From Merdiplasma sp905207905 (GTDB taxonomy: Bacteria > Bacillota > Clostridia > Lachnospirales > Lachnospiraceae): 64,000 bases of DNA. A program made the translations under genes and the position numbers. Positions 1-8,208 of the stretch are shown piece after piece. Where the stretch lies: positions 1 through 64,000 of the forward strand of contig CABRXX010000005.1 of the NCBI GenBank assembly GCA_902475025.1, in the 5' to 3' direction. The stretch's first letter is position 1. Each line of letters starts with the position of its first letter. The notes under the pieces are model-generated. The model searched no databases, was not told where the DNA came from, and saw only the letters and a list, made by a program, of their open reading frames with translations.

Positions 1-61
1 ACTATAAGGGACGGGGACAGAAACCCGGAAATAAATTATTTATTTTAAAGGAGGAATCATT

Positions 62-1081
62 ATGAAGATGAAAAAAGTATTGGCAGGTTTGATGACAGCA
101 GCCATGGTGGGAAGCGCATTTGCAGGAATGGCTATGGCAGAAGAGACAACAGAAGCTGCTACTGAGGCTGCTGCCGAAGCAACAGAGGCTGAAGCAGGCG
201 AACTTCTTCCTGGCGGCGGAAGCAAGATTATCTACTGCATTACTCCCTCTCCTTCTAATATTTATTTTAAGACTGTCCAGGATATTGCAACTGCTACCGG
301 TGAAGAATTGGGATATGAAGTAAAATGTCAGTCTCATGATGATGATGCTTCCAAACAGCTGGAGATGTTTGAGGCAGCCATCGCAGACGGCGCAGCAGCT
401 ATTATCTGTGACAATGCAGGTGCAGACGCATCCATTGAGGCAGTGCAGAAGGCATACGATGCAGGTATTCCCACATTCCTGGTTGACCGTGAGATCAATC
501 AGACTGGTTTGGCAGCAGCTCAGCTGGTAGCTGATAACGCACAGGGGGCAGCAGCCATCGCAGAAGCATGGGTTGAGGCTATGAATTATGAAGGCAAATA
601 TGCAGAGCTGCTTGGACTTGAATCTGATACCAACTGTCAGGTGCGTTCCGAGAACTTCCATTCTGTGATTGATGAGTATCCGGATCTGGAGATGGTAGCT
701 CAGCAGTCCGCTAACTGGGATCAGACAGAGGCTTATGAGAAAACGGAAGCGATCCTTCAGTCCAATCCTGAGATCACTGGTATCATCTGCGGAAATGACA
801 CCATGGCATGCGGCGCTGTACAGGCTTGTCTGGATGCAGGACGGGAAGATATCAAGATCATCGGTGTAGATGGTTCTGACGATGCAGCAGCATACATCAA
901 AGATGGACATATGGTAGGTACTGCTCTTCAGCAGATCGCTCTGATTACTGAGATGGCTGTACAGCAGGCAGACGCTTACTTAAACGGAACTGCTCCGGAA
1001 TCTGAGAAACAGTTGATCCCCTGTATCGCAATTACTGCTGATAATGTAGAGAATCTGGCAGGATTTGTTTATACAGAGTAA
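62..1081 (+). CDS. Sugar ABC transporter substrate-binding protein, RbsB-like
   Basis: This is a periplasmic-binding-protein-like domain protein (peripBP_4/RbsB type, 339 aa) that should capture a sugar outside the cell for the downstream RbsA/RbsC-like transporter. A signal peptide is visible (MKMKK, a hydrophobic stretch, then an Ala-Met-Ala processing site near residue 26), followed by a Thr/Glu/Ala-rich linker. The core carries the expected pattern of two Rossmann-like lobes, including VDRE near residue 142 and GVDGSDDA near 277. Unusually there is no lipobox cysteine, so signal peptidase I cleavage is predicted. The ATG at 62 is preceded by AAAGGAGG. The ligand cannot be read from the sequence; the operon suggests a pentose-like sugar. 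Confidence 0.9.
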   Translation: MKMKKVLAGLMTAAMVGSAFAGMAMAEETTEAATEAAAEATEAEAGELLPGGGSKIIYCITPSPSNIYFKTVQDIATATGEELGYEVKCQSHDDDASKQLEMFEAAIADGAAAIICDNAGADASIEAVQKAYDAGIPTFLVDREINQTGLAAAQLVADNAQGAAAIAEAWVEAMNYEGKYAELLGLESDTNCQVRSENFHSVIDEYPDLEMVAQQSANWDQTEAYEKTEAILQSNPEITGIICGNDTMACGAVQACLDAGREDIKIIGVDGSDDAAAYIKDGHMVGTALQQIALITEMAVQQADAYLNGTAPESEKQLIPCIAITADNVENLAGFVYTE

Positions 1082-1145
1082 TTTTGTAATAATTGTTTGG
1101 GATTGTACAGATACCTTATGTACAGTCTGAGGCGAAAGTGATTAT

Positions 1146-1172
1146 AAGGGCGGTGCAGTGCGCCGCCCTTTT
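1146..1172 (+). terminator. Intercistronic hairpin with U-tract, likely attenuator
   Basis: Arms AAGGGCGG (1146-1153) and CCGCCCTT (1163-1170) form a GC-rich 8-bp stem ending in a short T run. It lies between the binding-protein gene and the rest of the transporter. Such partial terminators usually let the binding protein be made in excess over the membrane parts; that role is inferred from position. Confidence 0.7.
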
Positions 1173-1203
1173 GTATAAAAAAACGGCAAGGAGAAGATGA
1201 AAA

Positions 1204-1791
1204 ATGAAGAAAAGAATACCCCTATTTGCAGTTTCGGCATTACTGGCAGTCTCTCTTACCGGATGCGGCTTTGTGACAGTAGTCCCCATCGGAGAGGAAG
1301 CAGCTTATTCAGGGAAGGAAGTATTTGACTCCAGCGCAGAATCTGGCAGCGATTGGGCTAGTGTGGTGGAGGAGCTTACCGGAAAGGCTGTGGATCTTAC
1401 AGAACTCTTAAACGGAGATGGCGTGGGGAGCGGCGCTGTGGTTGCCGGAACAGCAGTGATCACAGAGTTTAATACAGAAACACCGAAGCATTTTCTGCTG
1501 ATAGAACCGGAAGGATACAGCGGAGATGCCCAGATCAAGATACAGGCAGGGGGTGTTTATTCCGGAACAGCGATCCGGGACACCCAGACTATTAAGACCT
1601 TTGAGAGCTTTACCAATCAGACTGAATGGTCTCAATATGCAAAAGCTCTGAATAAAGAAGTAGATGCGCAGGTGGTTGCACCGCTGGCTTTGGATGAGAG
1701 CGCGGCGGGTAAGAAGGTGACCTTCACTGGAGCAGCAGTGGAAAGCAATGGTACTATTACCATTACTCCTGTAGCAATGACAATCGAATAA
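1204..1791 (+). CDS. DUF2291 family lipoprotein
   Basis: This 195-aa protein starts with a lipoprotein signal peptide whose lipobox reads LTGC (Cys21). The mature part matches the DUF2291 pattern as I know it: a small beta-rich extracytoplasmic domain with a conserved GSG...V.G....F (around residues 74-90) and a late VTFTG segment. DUF2291 genes are recurrent companions of ribose-, xylose- or erythritol-type ABC transporters, but their function is unknown. Here it sits between the binding-protein gene and the ATPase gene, starts 122 bp after the former, and is preceded by a GGCAAGGAG-like site. It is the only lipid-anchored protein in this transporter set, which suggests a surface accessory role. 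Confidence 0.8.
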   Translation: MKKRIPLFAVSALLAVSLTGCGFVTVVPIGEEAAYSGKEVFDSSAESGSDWASVVEELTGKAVDLTELLNGDGVGSGAVVAGTAVITEFNTETPKHFLLIEPEGYSGDAQIKIQAGGVYSGTAIRDTQTIKTFESFTNQTEWSQYAKALNKEVDAQVVAPLALDESAAGKKVTFTGAAVESNGTITITPVAMTIE

Positions 1792-1806
1792 AAGAGGAGG
1801 AGCATT

Positions 1807-3345
1807 ATGTTTGATGATCCAAATGTTGTTCTCCATTGTGAAAAAATAGATAAAATATACCCTGGTACAAAGGCTTTGGACGGCGTTTCCTTTGATCTTT
1901 TAAAAGGAAAGGTGAATGTACTCATCGGAGAGAATGGGGCTGGAAAGTCCACTCTGATGAAAATGATCGCAGGAATCGAGCAGCCCTCTGCTGGAAAGAT
2001 GTATATGGACGGCCAGGAAGTTTACTTTAAGGATACGAATGCAGCCAGGGCAAAGGGCATCGGAATTATCCATCAGGAATTGAGCCTTTTTCCTAATATG
2101 ACGGTATATCAGAATATCTTTGTAGGCCATGAGCATAAAAATGGGCCCTTCCTCAATGACAGAGAGCATATAAAGGGCGCAGAAAAGATCTTAAAGCACC
2201 TAGAGCATGAGATTCCACCGGAGACTATGGTAGGAGATCTGAGAGTGGGTCAGCAGCAGATGGTAGAGATTGCGAGAAATCTGATTCAGGATGATTTGCG
2301 GGTGCTGATCATGGACGAGCCTACATCCTCTCTGTCAGCTGCAGAAGTGAAAGTGCTCTTTAAAATCATGAGAGAACTTCTGGAGCAGGGAATTTCTATT
2401 GTATACATATCTCATCGTCTGGAGGAGATTATGGAGATCGGAGACCATGTCACGATCCTTCGGGACGGAAAGTATGTGGCAGATGCGGATGTAAAGGATA
2501 TTGATCTGAGTTGGATCGTTGAGAATATGGTGGGCAAAAATACCCAGTATCATCGGTTTGAACGTTCCATTGATCTTACCAAAGCGGAAAAAGTTCTGGA
2601 AATCAATCATCTGCGCCTTCCTAAGAAAGGTGGGGGATGGCTGCTGGATGATGTGAGCATGTACCTGAAAAAGGGTGAGGTGCTTGGTATCTATGGCCTT
2701 TTGGGAGCCGGACGAAGCGAACTGTTTGAGTGTTTGATGGGCCTTCATCCGGAACACACAGGAGAAGTGATCTATAAGGGTAAGCCGTTGAAGATCCGAA
2801 GTGTTTCTGATCAGATCAAGAATGGGTTTGCACTGGTGCCGGAGGATCGGCAGAGACAGGGACTGATTCAGACACTGGATATCTGCAAAAATACCTCCAT
2901 TGCATCCCTACAGAAGTATGTGAAGGGGATTTTCCTGAACAATAAGGAAGAGGAAACGGCAGTAGATGCAGAGATCAAAGATATCCACATCAAGGTGGCA
3001 GACAAGAAGCTTCCCATTCTGTCCCTCTCCGGAGGAAACCAGCAGAAAGTGGTGATCGGAAAAGGCCTTTTGACCAATCCTACCGTGCTTTTGCTGGATG
3101 AACCTTCCAGAGGTATTGATATTGGAGCAAAGACGGAGGTCTTTGAGATTATCCACGAATTCTCGGAGAGAGGACTTTCCATTATTGTGATATCTTCTGA
3201 GTTAAAAGAGATTATGGCTATTGCGGACAGGATTTACGTATTGTCCAATGGCAAATGTACCGGCGAGCTGGTCGGCGATGAAATTTGTGAAGATGCCCTT
3301 GTGCGTACCTCTTACGCCGGATTGGGAACCGGAAAAAGTGCATAA
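1807..3345 (+). CDS. Sugar ABC transporter ATP-binding protein, RbsA-like
   Basis: This is a 512-aa protein with two fused nucleotide-binding domains, the architecture of RbsA/XylG/AraG sugar ATPases. The first NBD has an intact Walker A (GENGAGKST, about residue 40), a signature LRVGQQQ and Walker B LIMDEPTSSLS. The second has the degenerate P-loop GLLGAGRSE typical of this family, signature LSGGNQQK and LLLDEPSRGID. It drives import through the permease encoded next, on the cytoplasmic face of the membrane. AGAGGAGGAGC precedes the ATG at 1807. Spacing to the DUF2291 gene is 15 bp and to the permease 20 bp, so they form one operon. Confidence 0.95.
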   Translation: MFDDPNVVLHCEKIDKIYPGTKALDGVSFDLLKGKVNVLIGENGAGKSTLMKMIAGIEQPSAGKMYMDGQEVYFKDTNAARAKGIGIIHQELSLFPNMTVYQNIFVGHEHKNGPFLNDREHIKGAEKILKHLEHEIPPETMVGDLRVGQQQMVEIARNLIQDDLRVLIMDEPTSSLSAAEVKVLFKIMRELLEQGISIVYISHRLEEIMEIGDHVTILRDGKYVADADVKDIDLSWIVENMVGKNTQYHRFERSIDLTKAEKVLEINHLRLPKKGGGWLLDDVSMYLKKGEVLGIYGLLGAGRSELFECLMGLHPEHTGEVIYKGKPLKIRSVSDQIKNGFALVPEDRQRQGLIQTLDICKNTSIASLQKYVKGIFLNNKEEETAVDAEIKDIHIKVADKKLPILSLSGGNQQKVVIGKGLLTNPTVLLLDEPSRGIDIGAKTEVFEIIHEFSERGLSIIVISSELKEIMAIADRIYVLSNGKCTGELVGDEICEDALVRTSYAGLGTGKSA

Positions 3346-3365
3346 GGCGGGGAAGGAGCTATTCG

Positions 3366-4406
3366 ATGAAAAAATCAAAAGATTCAAATCAAATTTTAAT
3401 GACAATTTTAAAGGGCCGTACCTTTATTGTGCTGATCCTGCTGGTGATCTTTTTCAGCATTGCTAGAAGTAATTTCTTATCTTCTGCCACGCTGACCATG
3501 GTGGCAAAGCATGTATCCTTATATGGTATTCTGGCTCTTGGAATGACCTTTGTAATTATTACTGGAGGTATTGATCTGTCCGTAGGTTCTGTTGTGGGAC
3601 TTGTAGGAATGCTTACCGGAGGACTGCTTCAGGAAGGTTTGGTGCTTCCTTTTGCAGGTGTGACTCTTTATTTCAGCGTTCCGGTGATCGTGGTATTGAT
3701 GCTTCTGGCAGGCTGCCTGATCGGAGCCATCAATGGTCTGATCATCACAAAACTGAATGTGGCTCCTTTTATTGCCACTCTTGGTACCATGTATATCTGC
3801 CGCGGATTTGCGAACCTGCGTTCCGGCGGAGCTACCTTCTCCGATCTGGGAGGATATGAGGGACTGGGCAATACTGGTTTTAAGGCCCTGGGAAGCAACC
3901 TAGCCAACATTCCTGCCGGTGTGTATGTATTCGCTATTCTGGCGGTGATTGCGCTAATTCTGTTAAAAAAGTTGCCCTTTGGATGGTATGTGCTGGCAGT
4001 AGGAGGCAATGAGAAGTCTGCCCGCCTTTCTGGTATCAAGGCAGATAAGATTAAAATTCTGGTTTATATGATTTCTGGCTTCTGTGCAGCATGGGTTGGT
4101 ATCATCAACACTGCTCAGTTGTCCGCAGCTCATCCAAAGTCCGGAGATGGCTGGGAGATGAACGCCATCGCAGCTACTGTTCTTGGAGGCACTTCCATGG
4201 CAGGCGGATCCGGCACTATTTTAGGTACTGTGGTGGGAGCTTTTGTAATCGGCGTAATCAATGACGGTATGACTATGTGCGGTGTGTCTGATTTCTGGCA
4301 GAATGTCATCCGCGGTATGGTGATCATCCTGGCAGTAGTCATCGATCAGACTCAGAGAAATCTGCAGGCTAAGATTGCTCTGCAGGCTCGCAACGAAAAC
4401 AAATAA
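3366..4406 (+). CDS. Sugar ABC transporter permease, RbsC-like
   Basis: This is a 346-aa polytopic membrane protein of the BPD_transp_2 (RbsC/XylH/AraH) family. Visible hallmarks are ALGMTFVIITGGIDLSVGSV (residues about 58-77), GLIITKLNVAPFIATLGTM, and the cytoplasmic coupling segment near LGGTSMAGGSGT (about 277-288). It has around ten hydrophobic segments. It should pair as a homodimer with the ATPase encoded immediately upstream. GGCGGGGAAGGAG precedes the ATG. The substrate is not deducible from the permease alone. Confidence 0.93.
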   Translation: MKKSKDSNQILMTILKGRTFIVLILLVIFFSIARSNFLSSATLTMVAKHVSLYGILALGMTFVIITGGIDLSVGSVVGLVGMLTGGLLQEGLVLPFAGVTLYFSVPVIVVLMLLAGCLIGAINGLIITKLNVAPFIATLGTMYICRGFANLRSGGATFSDLGGYEGLGNTGFKALGSNLANIPAGVYVFAILAVIALILLKKLPFGWYVLAVGGNEKSARLSGIKADKIKILVYMISGFCAAWVGIINTAQLSAAHPKSGDGWEMNAIAATVLGGTSMAGGSGTILGTVVGAFVIGVINDGMTMCGVSDFWQNVIRGMVIILAVVIDQTQRNLQAKIALQARNENK

Positions 4407-4428
4407 CGACAAAGGAGGGTTCCTGAAT

Positions 4429-4830
4429 ATGAAAAAAGGCGGTGTTTTGAATGCCCAGCTGGCTGGTTATATTGCAGCCCTGGGACACAAGGATCTGTTT
4501 ATGGTGGGAGACGCAGGAATGCCCATTCCCAAGGGAGTGCCCATTGTGGATCTTGCCCTCTGCGGAGGAGTTCCCACCTTTGAGCAGACTATGGACGCCA
4601 TTCTTGGCGAGACGGTGGTGGAGGCATACACCATTGCAGAAGAGATTGAGCAGAAGAATCCCCGTCTGCTGGCTTACATCAGAGAAAAGTTAGCTGGGGC
4701 AGAGGAGGAAGAGATCCCTCATATACAGCTGAAGGAGCTGTCTGCTCAGGTAAAATTTGCAGTGCGCACTGGAGAATTTACACCCTATCCCAATATTATC
4801 TTACGGGCAGGGGTGGCATTTCCGGCCTAG
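4429..4830 (+). CDS. rbsD: RbsD/FucU-type sugar pyranase (mutarotase)
   Basis: This is a 133-aa protein of the RbsD family, which interconverts pyranose and furanose (or anomeric) forms of a sugar so the next enzyme receives the right form. The start at 4429 was chosen because AAAGGAGGG lies 8 bases upstream and it places the family's catalytic histidine at position 20 (LGHKDLFMVGDAG). The conserved C-terminal VRTGEFTPYPNIILRAGV is intact. It ends 105 bp before the isomerase gene. In this operon it probably acts on the imported sugar before isomerisation. True ribose use is possible, but no ribokinase (PfkB type) is present, which argues for another sugar. Confidence 0.9.
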   Translation: MKKGGVLNAQLAGYIAALGHKDLFMVGDAGMPIPKGVPIVDLALCGGVPTFEQTMDAILGETVVEAYTIAEEIEQKNPRLLAYIREKLAGAEEEEIPHIQLKELSAQVKFAVRTGEFTPYPNIILRAGVAFPA

Positions 4831-4934
4831 TACAACGATTAACGATAAGGATGTAATCGAACAATCAGACAAATAAATAGAGCGGTTCATTTATATTCGC
4901 TGTACTATCGACACAATAATCAAGGAGGTAAGTT

Positions 4935-6335
4935 ATGGCACATATTAAGATTGGATTTGCGCCTACCAGAAGAAGTATTTTCAGTGCTCCGGACGCTATC
5001 AAATACCGGGGACTGACGGCAAAGCGTCTGGAGGAGTTGGGCGTTGATTTTGTAGATATCACAGATATTAATGAAGAAGGTCTGCTTTACAACGATGAAG
5101 ACAGAAGAAAGATTGCAGAGAAGTTTAAGGCAGAGAAGATTGACGGATTATTTCTTCCTCACTGTAATTTCGGTACAGAATATGAGTGCGCCAGATTGGC
5201 GAAGGAGCTGAATGTTCCTGTGCTTTTGTGGGGACCTTTAGATGAACGTCCGGAGCCGGACGGTGTCCGTTTAAGAGATACTCAGTGCGGGCTCTTTGCC
5301 ACAGGCAAGGTGCTGCGCAGATTTCGAGTTCCTTTTACCTATATGACCAACTGCAGATTGAATGATCCGGTGTTTGAGCGGGGAGTCAAAGATTTTCTGG
5401 CGGTCTGCAACGTAGTGAGAACTTTTCGGAATATGCGGATTTTACAGATTTCCACCAGGCCTTTTGATTTTTGGACAACCATGTGCAACGAAGGAGAACT
5501 GCTGGAGAAATTCAATATTCAGTTGTCCCCCATTCCTATGCCGGAGCTGACTGATGAAGTGAAGAGGGCCAAGGAAGAGGGCACAGAGGTGGAAAAGGTC
5601 ATCGACTACTGTCGGGAGAATATGGAGATTCAGATTAAGGAGAATGAGCTGGAGAACGTGGCAGCCCTTAAAGTGGCCATGAAGAATCTTACGGTGAAGT
5701 ACGGTTGTCAGGCTGTGGCGATCCAGTGCTGGAATCAGCTTCAGTGCGAGCTAGGGATCATGCCCTGTGCTGCCAATTCTCTGCTGAATGAGGAGGGAAT
5801 CCCGGTAGTCTGCGAAACGGATATCCACGGAGCCATCACTGCTTTGCTGGTGGAGGCTGCCGGTATGGATACAGACAGAAGCTTTTTTGCAGACTGGACT
5901 ATCCGTCATCCGGATATTCCCAACGGCGAGCTGCTTCAGCACTGCGGCCCCTGGCCCATCTCTGTGGCTAAAGAGACACCGAAGATCACCTATCCGCTGG
6001 CCTTTGACCATCCGGGAGCTATCACTGCAGAGGCAAAGCATGGTTTGGTGACGCTGGCACGTTTTGACGGGGACAATGGAGAGTACTCTTTGCTTCTTGG
6101 CAACGCGAAAGGTGTGGACGGCCCCAAGGGCATGGGCACTTATCTGTGGGTTGAGGTAGAAAATATCAAACGTTTGGAGGCTAAGATTGTGGAAGGCCCG
6201 TACATCCATCACTGTGTAGGTATCCATAAGGATGTGGTTCCGGTGCTGTATGAGGCATGTAAGTATATGGGCATCAAGCCGGATCTGTATGACCCGGTGG
6301 AGGAACAGGTGAAAGCGTATCTTCGAGGTGAATGA
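4935..6335 (+). CDS. L-fucose/L-arabinose isomerase-type protein
   Basis: This 466-aa protein resembles the FucI/AraA-fold aldose-ketose isomerases. The N-terminal half is alpha/beta (GFAPTRRSIFS..., and a LPHCNFGTE segment near residue 75). The C-terminal half carries CETDIHGAIT (about residue 295) and HCGPWP (about 336), which likely supply the metal- and substrate-binding Glu, Asp and His residues. It is a family member of undefined specificity, not classical FucI (about 590 aa) or AraA (about 500 aa). It has a perfect AAGGAGG site. Its place between a pyranase and a kinase/transketolase set predicts conversion of an imported aldose to a ketose. A weak internal promoter in the 104-bp gap is possible but I could not define one. 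Confidence 0.85.
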   Translation: MAHIKIGFAPTRRSIFSAPDAIKYRGLTAKRLEELGVDFVDITDINEEGLLYNDEDRRKIAEKFKAEKIDGLFLPHCNFGTEYECARLAKELNVPVLLWGPLDERPEPDGVRLRDTQCGLFATGKVLRRFRVPFTYMTNCRLNDPVFERGVKDFLAVCNVVRTFRNMRILQISTRPFDFWTTMCNEGELLEKFNIQLSPIPMPELTDEVKRAKEEGTEVEKVIDYCRENMEIQIKENELENVAALKVAMKNLTVKYGCQAVAIQCWNQLQCELGIMPCAANSLLNEEGIPVVCETDIHGAITALLVEAAGMDTDRSFFADWTIRHPDIPNGELLQHCGPWPISVAKETPKITYPLAFDHPGAITAEAKHGLVTLARFDGDNGEYSLLLGNAKGVDGPKGMGTYLWVEVENIKRLEAKIVEGPYIHHCVGIHKDVVPVLYEACKYMGIKPDLYDPVEEQVKAYLRGE

Positions 6336-6356
6336 GAGGGAAAGAAGGAGGAGACT

Positions 6357-7187
6357 ATGGAAAATTTAACAGCAAAGTCCTTTCGGCTGCGCCAGGATGT
6401 GGTGCGGATGATTATGTCGGGAAAAGCGGGACATATCGGCGGCGATATGAGCGTTATGGATACATTAGTATCTTTATATTTTCATGCAATGAATGTGGGG
6501 CCTGAGAACTGGACAGATCCCAAGCGGGATAAATTCATTCTCAGCAAGGGCCATTCTGTGGAGGCGCTGTATGCGGTTTTAGCAGAAAAAGGCTTTTTCC
6601 CTATTGAGCAGGTGATTGAAGAGTTTTCTAAATTCGGTTCTCCCTTTATCGGACACCCTAACAATAAGCTGCCGGGTATTGAGATGAATTCTGGTTCCTT
6701 AGGACACGGTCTTCCGGTCTGCGTGGGGATGGCGCTGGCTGAGAAGATGAATGAAAGTCCTTCCAGAGTTTATGTAGTGATGGGAGATGGGGAGCTGGCA
6801 GAAGGTTCTGTCTGGGAGGGCGTGATGGCTGCTTCTCAGTACAAGCTTGATAATCTTTGCGCTGTGGTAGATCGAAACCGTCTGCAGATCTCCGGCTCTA
6901 CGGAGGATGTGATGCACCATGACTGTCTGGAGGAGCGTTTTGCCAGCTTCGGATGGCATGTGATCAGTGTAAACGGAAACGACATCCCAACGCTGAACAA
7001 GGCCTTTGACGAGGCCAAGACAGTAAAAGGCTGCCCCACTGTGGTAGTTGCCAATACCATAAAGGGATTTGGTTCTTCTGTGATGGAGGATAAGGCAAAC
7101 TGGCACCACAAAGTACCTACAGAGGAAGAATATACCCAGATCATGAGTGATCTGGAAACCAGAAGGGAGGCTGCGCTTCATGAATAA
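6357..7187 (+). CDS. Transketolase, N-terminal (TPP-binding) subunit
   Basis: This 276-aa protein is the N-terminal half of a split transketolase. It shows GHIGGDMS (about residue 25), LSKGHS (about 61), the LGHGLPVCVGMA segment, and the thiamine-diphosphate motif GDGELAEG...NR (about residues 143-173). It needs the C-terminal subunit encoded next. The two reading frames overlap by 8 bases, consistent with translational coupling and 1:1 stoichiometry. Because the halves lie between a sugar isomerase and a kinase, they are probably a dedicated transketolase for the phosphorylated ketose of this operon, not the housekeeping pentose-phosphate enzyme. Split apulose-4-phosphate transketolases of apiose pathways have this arrangement. 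Confidence 0.93.
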   Translation: MENLTAKSFRLRQDVVRMIMSGKAGHIGGDMSVMDTLVSLYFHAMNVGPENWTDPKRDKFILSKGHSVEALYAVLAEKGFFPIEQVIEEFSKFGSPFIGHPNNKLPGIEMNSGSLGHGLPVCVGMALAEKMNESPSRVYVVMGDGELAEGSVWEGVMAASQYKLDNLCAVVDRNRLQISGSTEDVMHHDCLEERFASFGWHVISVNGNDIPTLNKAFDEAKTVKGCPTVVVANTIKGFGSSVMEDKANWHHKVPTEEEYTQIMSDLETRREAALHE

Positions 7188-8112
7188 GATTGCAAACCGC
7201 CAGGCTATCTGCGATGTGCTGATGGAGCAGGCAAAAAAGGATAGGGATATTGTAGTACTGTGCAGCGATTCCAGAGGATCCGCGTCAATGACACCCTTTG
7301 CAAATGCTTATCCGCAGCAGTTTGTGGAGACAGGGATTGCGGAACAGAATTTGGTGAGTATTTCTGCCGGTTTGGCAAAATGTGGCAAGAAGCCTTATGC
7401 GGCATCTCCAGCTTGCTTTTTGTCTACCAGAAGTTATGAGCAGGCGAAGATCGACTGCGCTTATTCCAATACCAATGTAAAACTGATCGGCATTAGTGGA
7501 GGTGTAAGTTATGGAGCTCTTGGCATGAGCCATCATTCCGCACAGGATATTGCAGCCATGGCAGCGATTCCCAATATGAGAGTGTATATTCCCAGCGACC
7601 GGTTCCAGACTAGATGCCTGGTGGAGGCTCTTTTAAAGGATGAAAAGCCGGCATACATTCGGGTGGGAAGAAATCCTGTGGAAGATATTTATGAGGAAGG
7701 CAAGGTTCCTTTTGAGATGGACAAAGCTACCGTACTCTGCGAAGGAACCGATGCAGCCATTATTGCCTGTGGAGAAATGGTAAGACCAGCTTATGAAGCG
7801 GCAGAGCTTCTGAAAGAAAAAGGCATTCGTGTTACGGTACTGGATATGTACTGTGTAAAGCCGTTGGATGAAGAAGGAATCAAGAAGGCGGCAGGAAATG
7901 CTAAGATCGTAGTGAGTGTGGAAGAACATTCCCCCTTTGGAGGACTTGGTTCTATGGTCAGCCAGGTAGTTGCTGCAAATTGTCCCAGAAAAGTGATAAA
8001 TATGGCACTTCCAGATGCCCCGGTGATCACTGGAACCTCCAGAGAGGTGTTTGATCATTACGGGCTGAATGCTCAGGGAATTGCAAAGATAGTTGAGGAA
8101 GCATTAGCCTGA
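7180..8112 (+). CDS. Transketolase, C-terminal subunit
   Basis: This is the 310-aa C-terminal half of the split transketolase: a pyrimidine-binding domain with ETGIAEQNLVSISAGLA (about residues 48-64, containing the glutamate that activates thiamine diphosphate) and a C-terminal transketolase_C domain (VTVLDMYCVKPLD, EEHSPFGGLGS). The ATG at 7180 was chosen because it follows AGAAGGGAGG by nine bases and gives the usual N-terminus. A start 33 bases earlier would be inside the upstream gene without a site. It works together with the product of the gene overlapping it by 8 bases. Confidence 0.93.
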   Translation: MNKIANRQAICDVLMEQAKKDRDIVVLCSDSRGSASMTPFANAYPQQFVETGIAEQNLVSISAGLAKCGKKPYAASPACFLSTRSYEQAKIDCAYSNTNVKLIGISGGVSYGALGMSHHSAQDIAAMAAIPNMRVYIPSDRFQTRCLVEALLKDEKPAYIRVGRNPVEDIYEEGKVPFEMDKATVLCEGTDAAIIACGEMVRPAYEAAELLKEKGIRVTVLDMYCVKPLDEEGIKKAAGNAKIVVSVEEHSPFGGLGSMVSQVVAANCPRKVINMALPDAPVITGTSREVFDHYGLNAQGIAKIVEEALA

Positions 8113-8122
8113 TAGGATAGAT

Positions 8123-8168
8123 GGCCGCTGCTGGAGAGGGTTGTTTCAGACCGCTGGCGGCGGCCTTT
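8123..8168 (+). terminator. GC-rich hairpin between transketolase and kinase genes
   Basis: A 10-bp stem can form between GGCCGCTGCT (8123-8132) and GGCGGCGGCC (8156-8165), including two G-U pairs, and is followed by TTTG. The T-tract is weak, so it more likely lowers or stabilises kinase mRNA than fully stops transcription. Confidence 0.5.
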
Positions 8169-8208
8169 GTGATATTAGAGATAAATAGAAAAAAGAAGGG
8201 AAAAATAT

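Noticed and set aside
2..910. Cys- and Ser-rich minus-strand ORF of 302 codons
   Set aside because: It is the antisense of the Ala/Asp-rich binding-protein gene; the Cys richness comes from complementary GCA and GCT codons.
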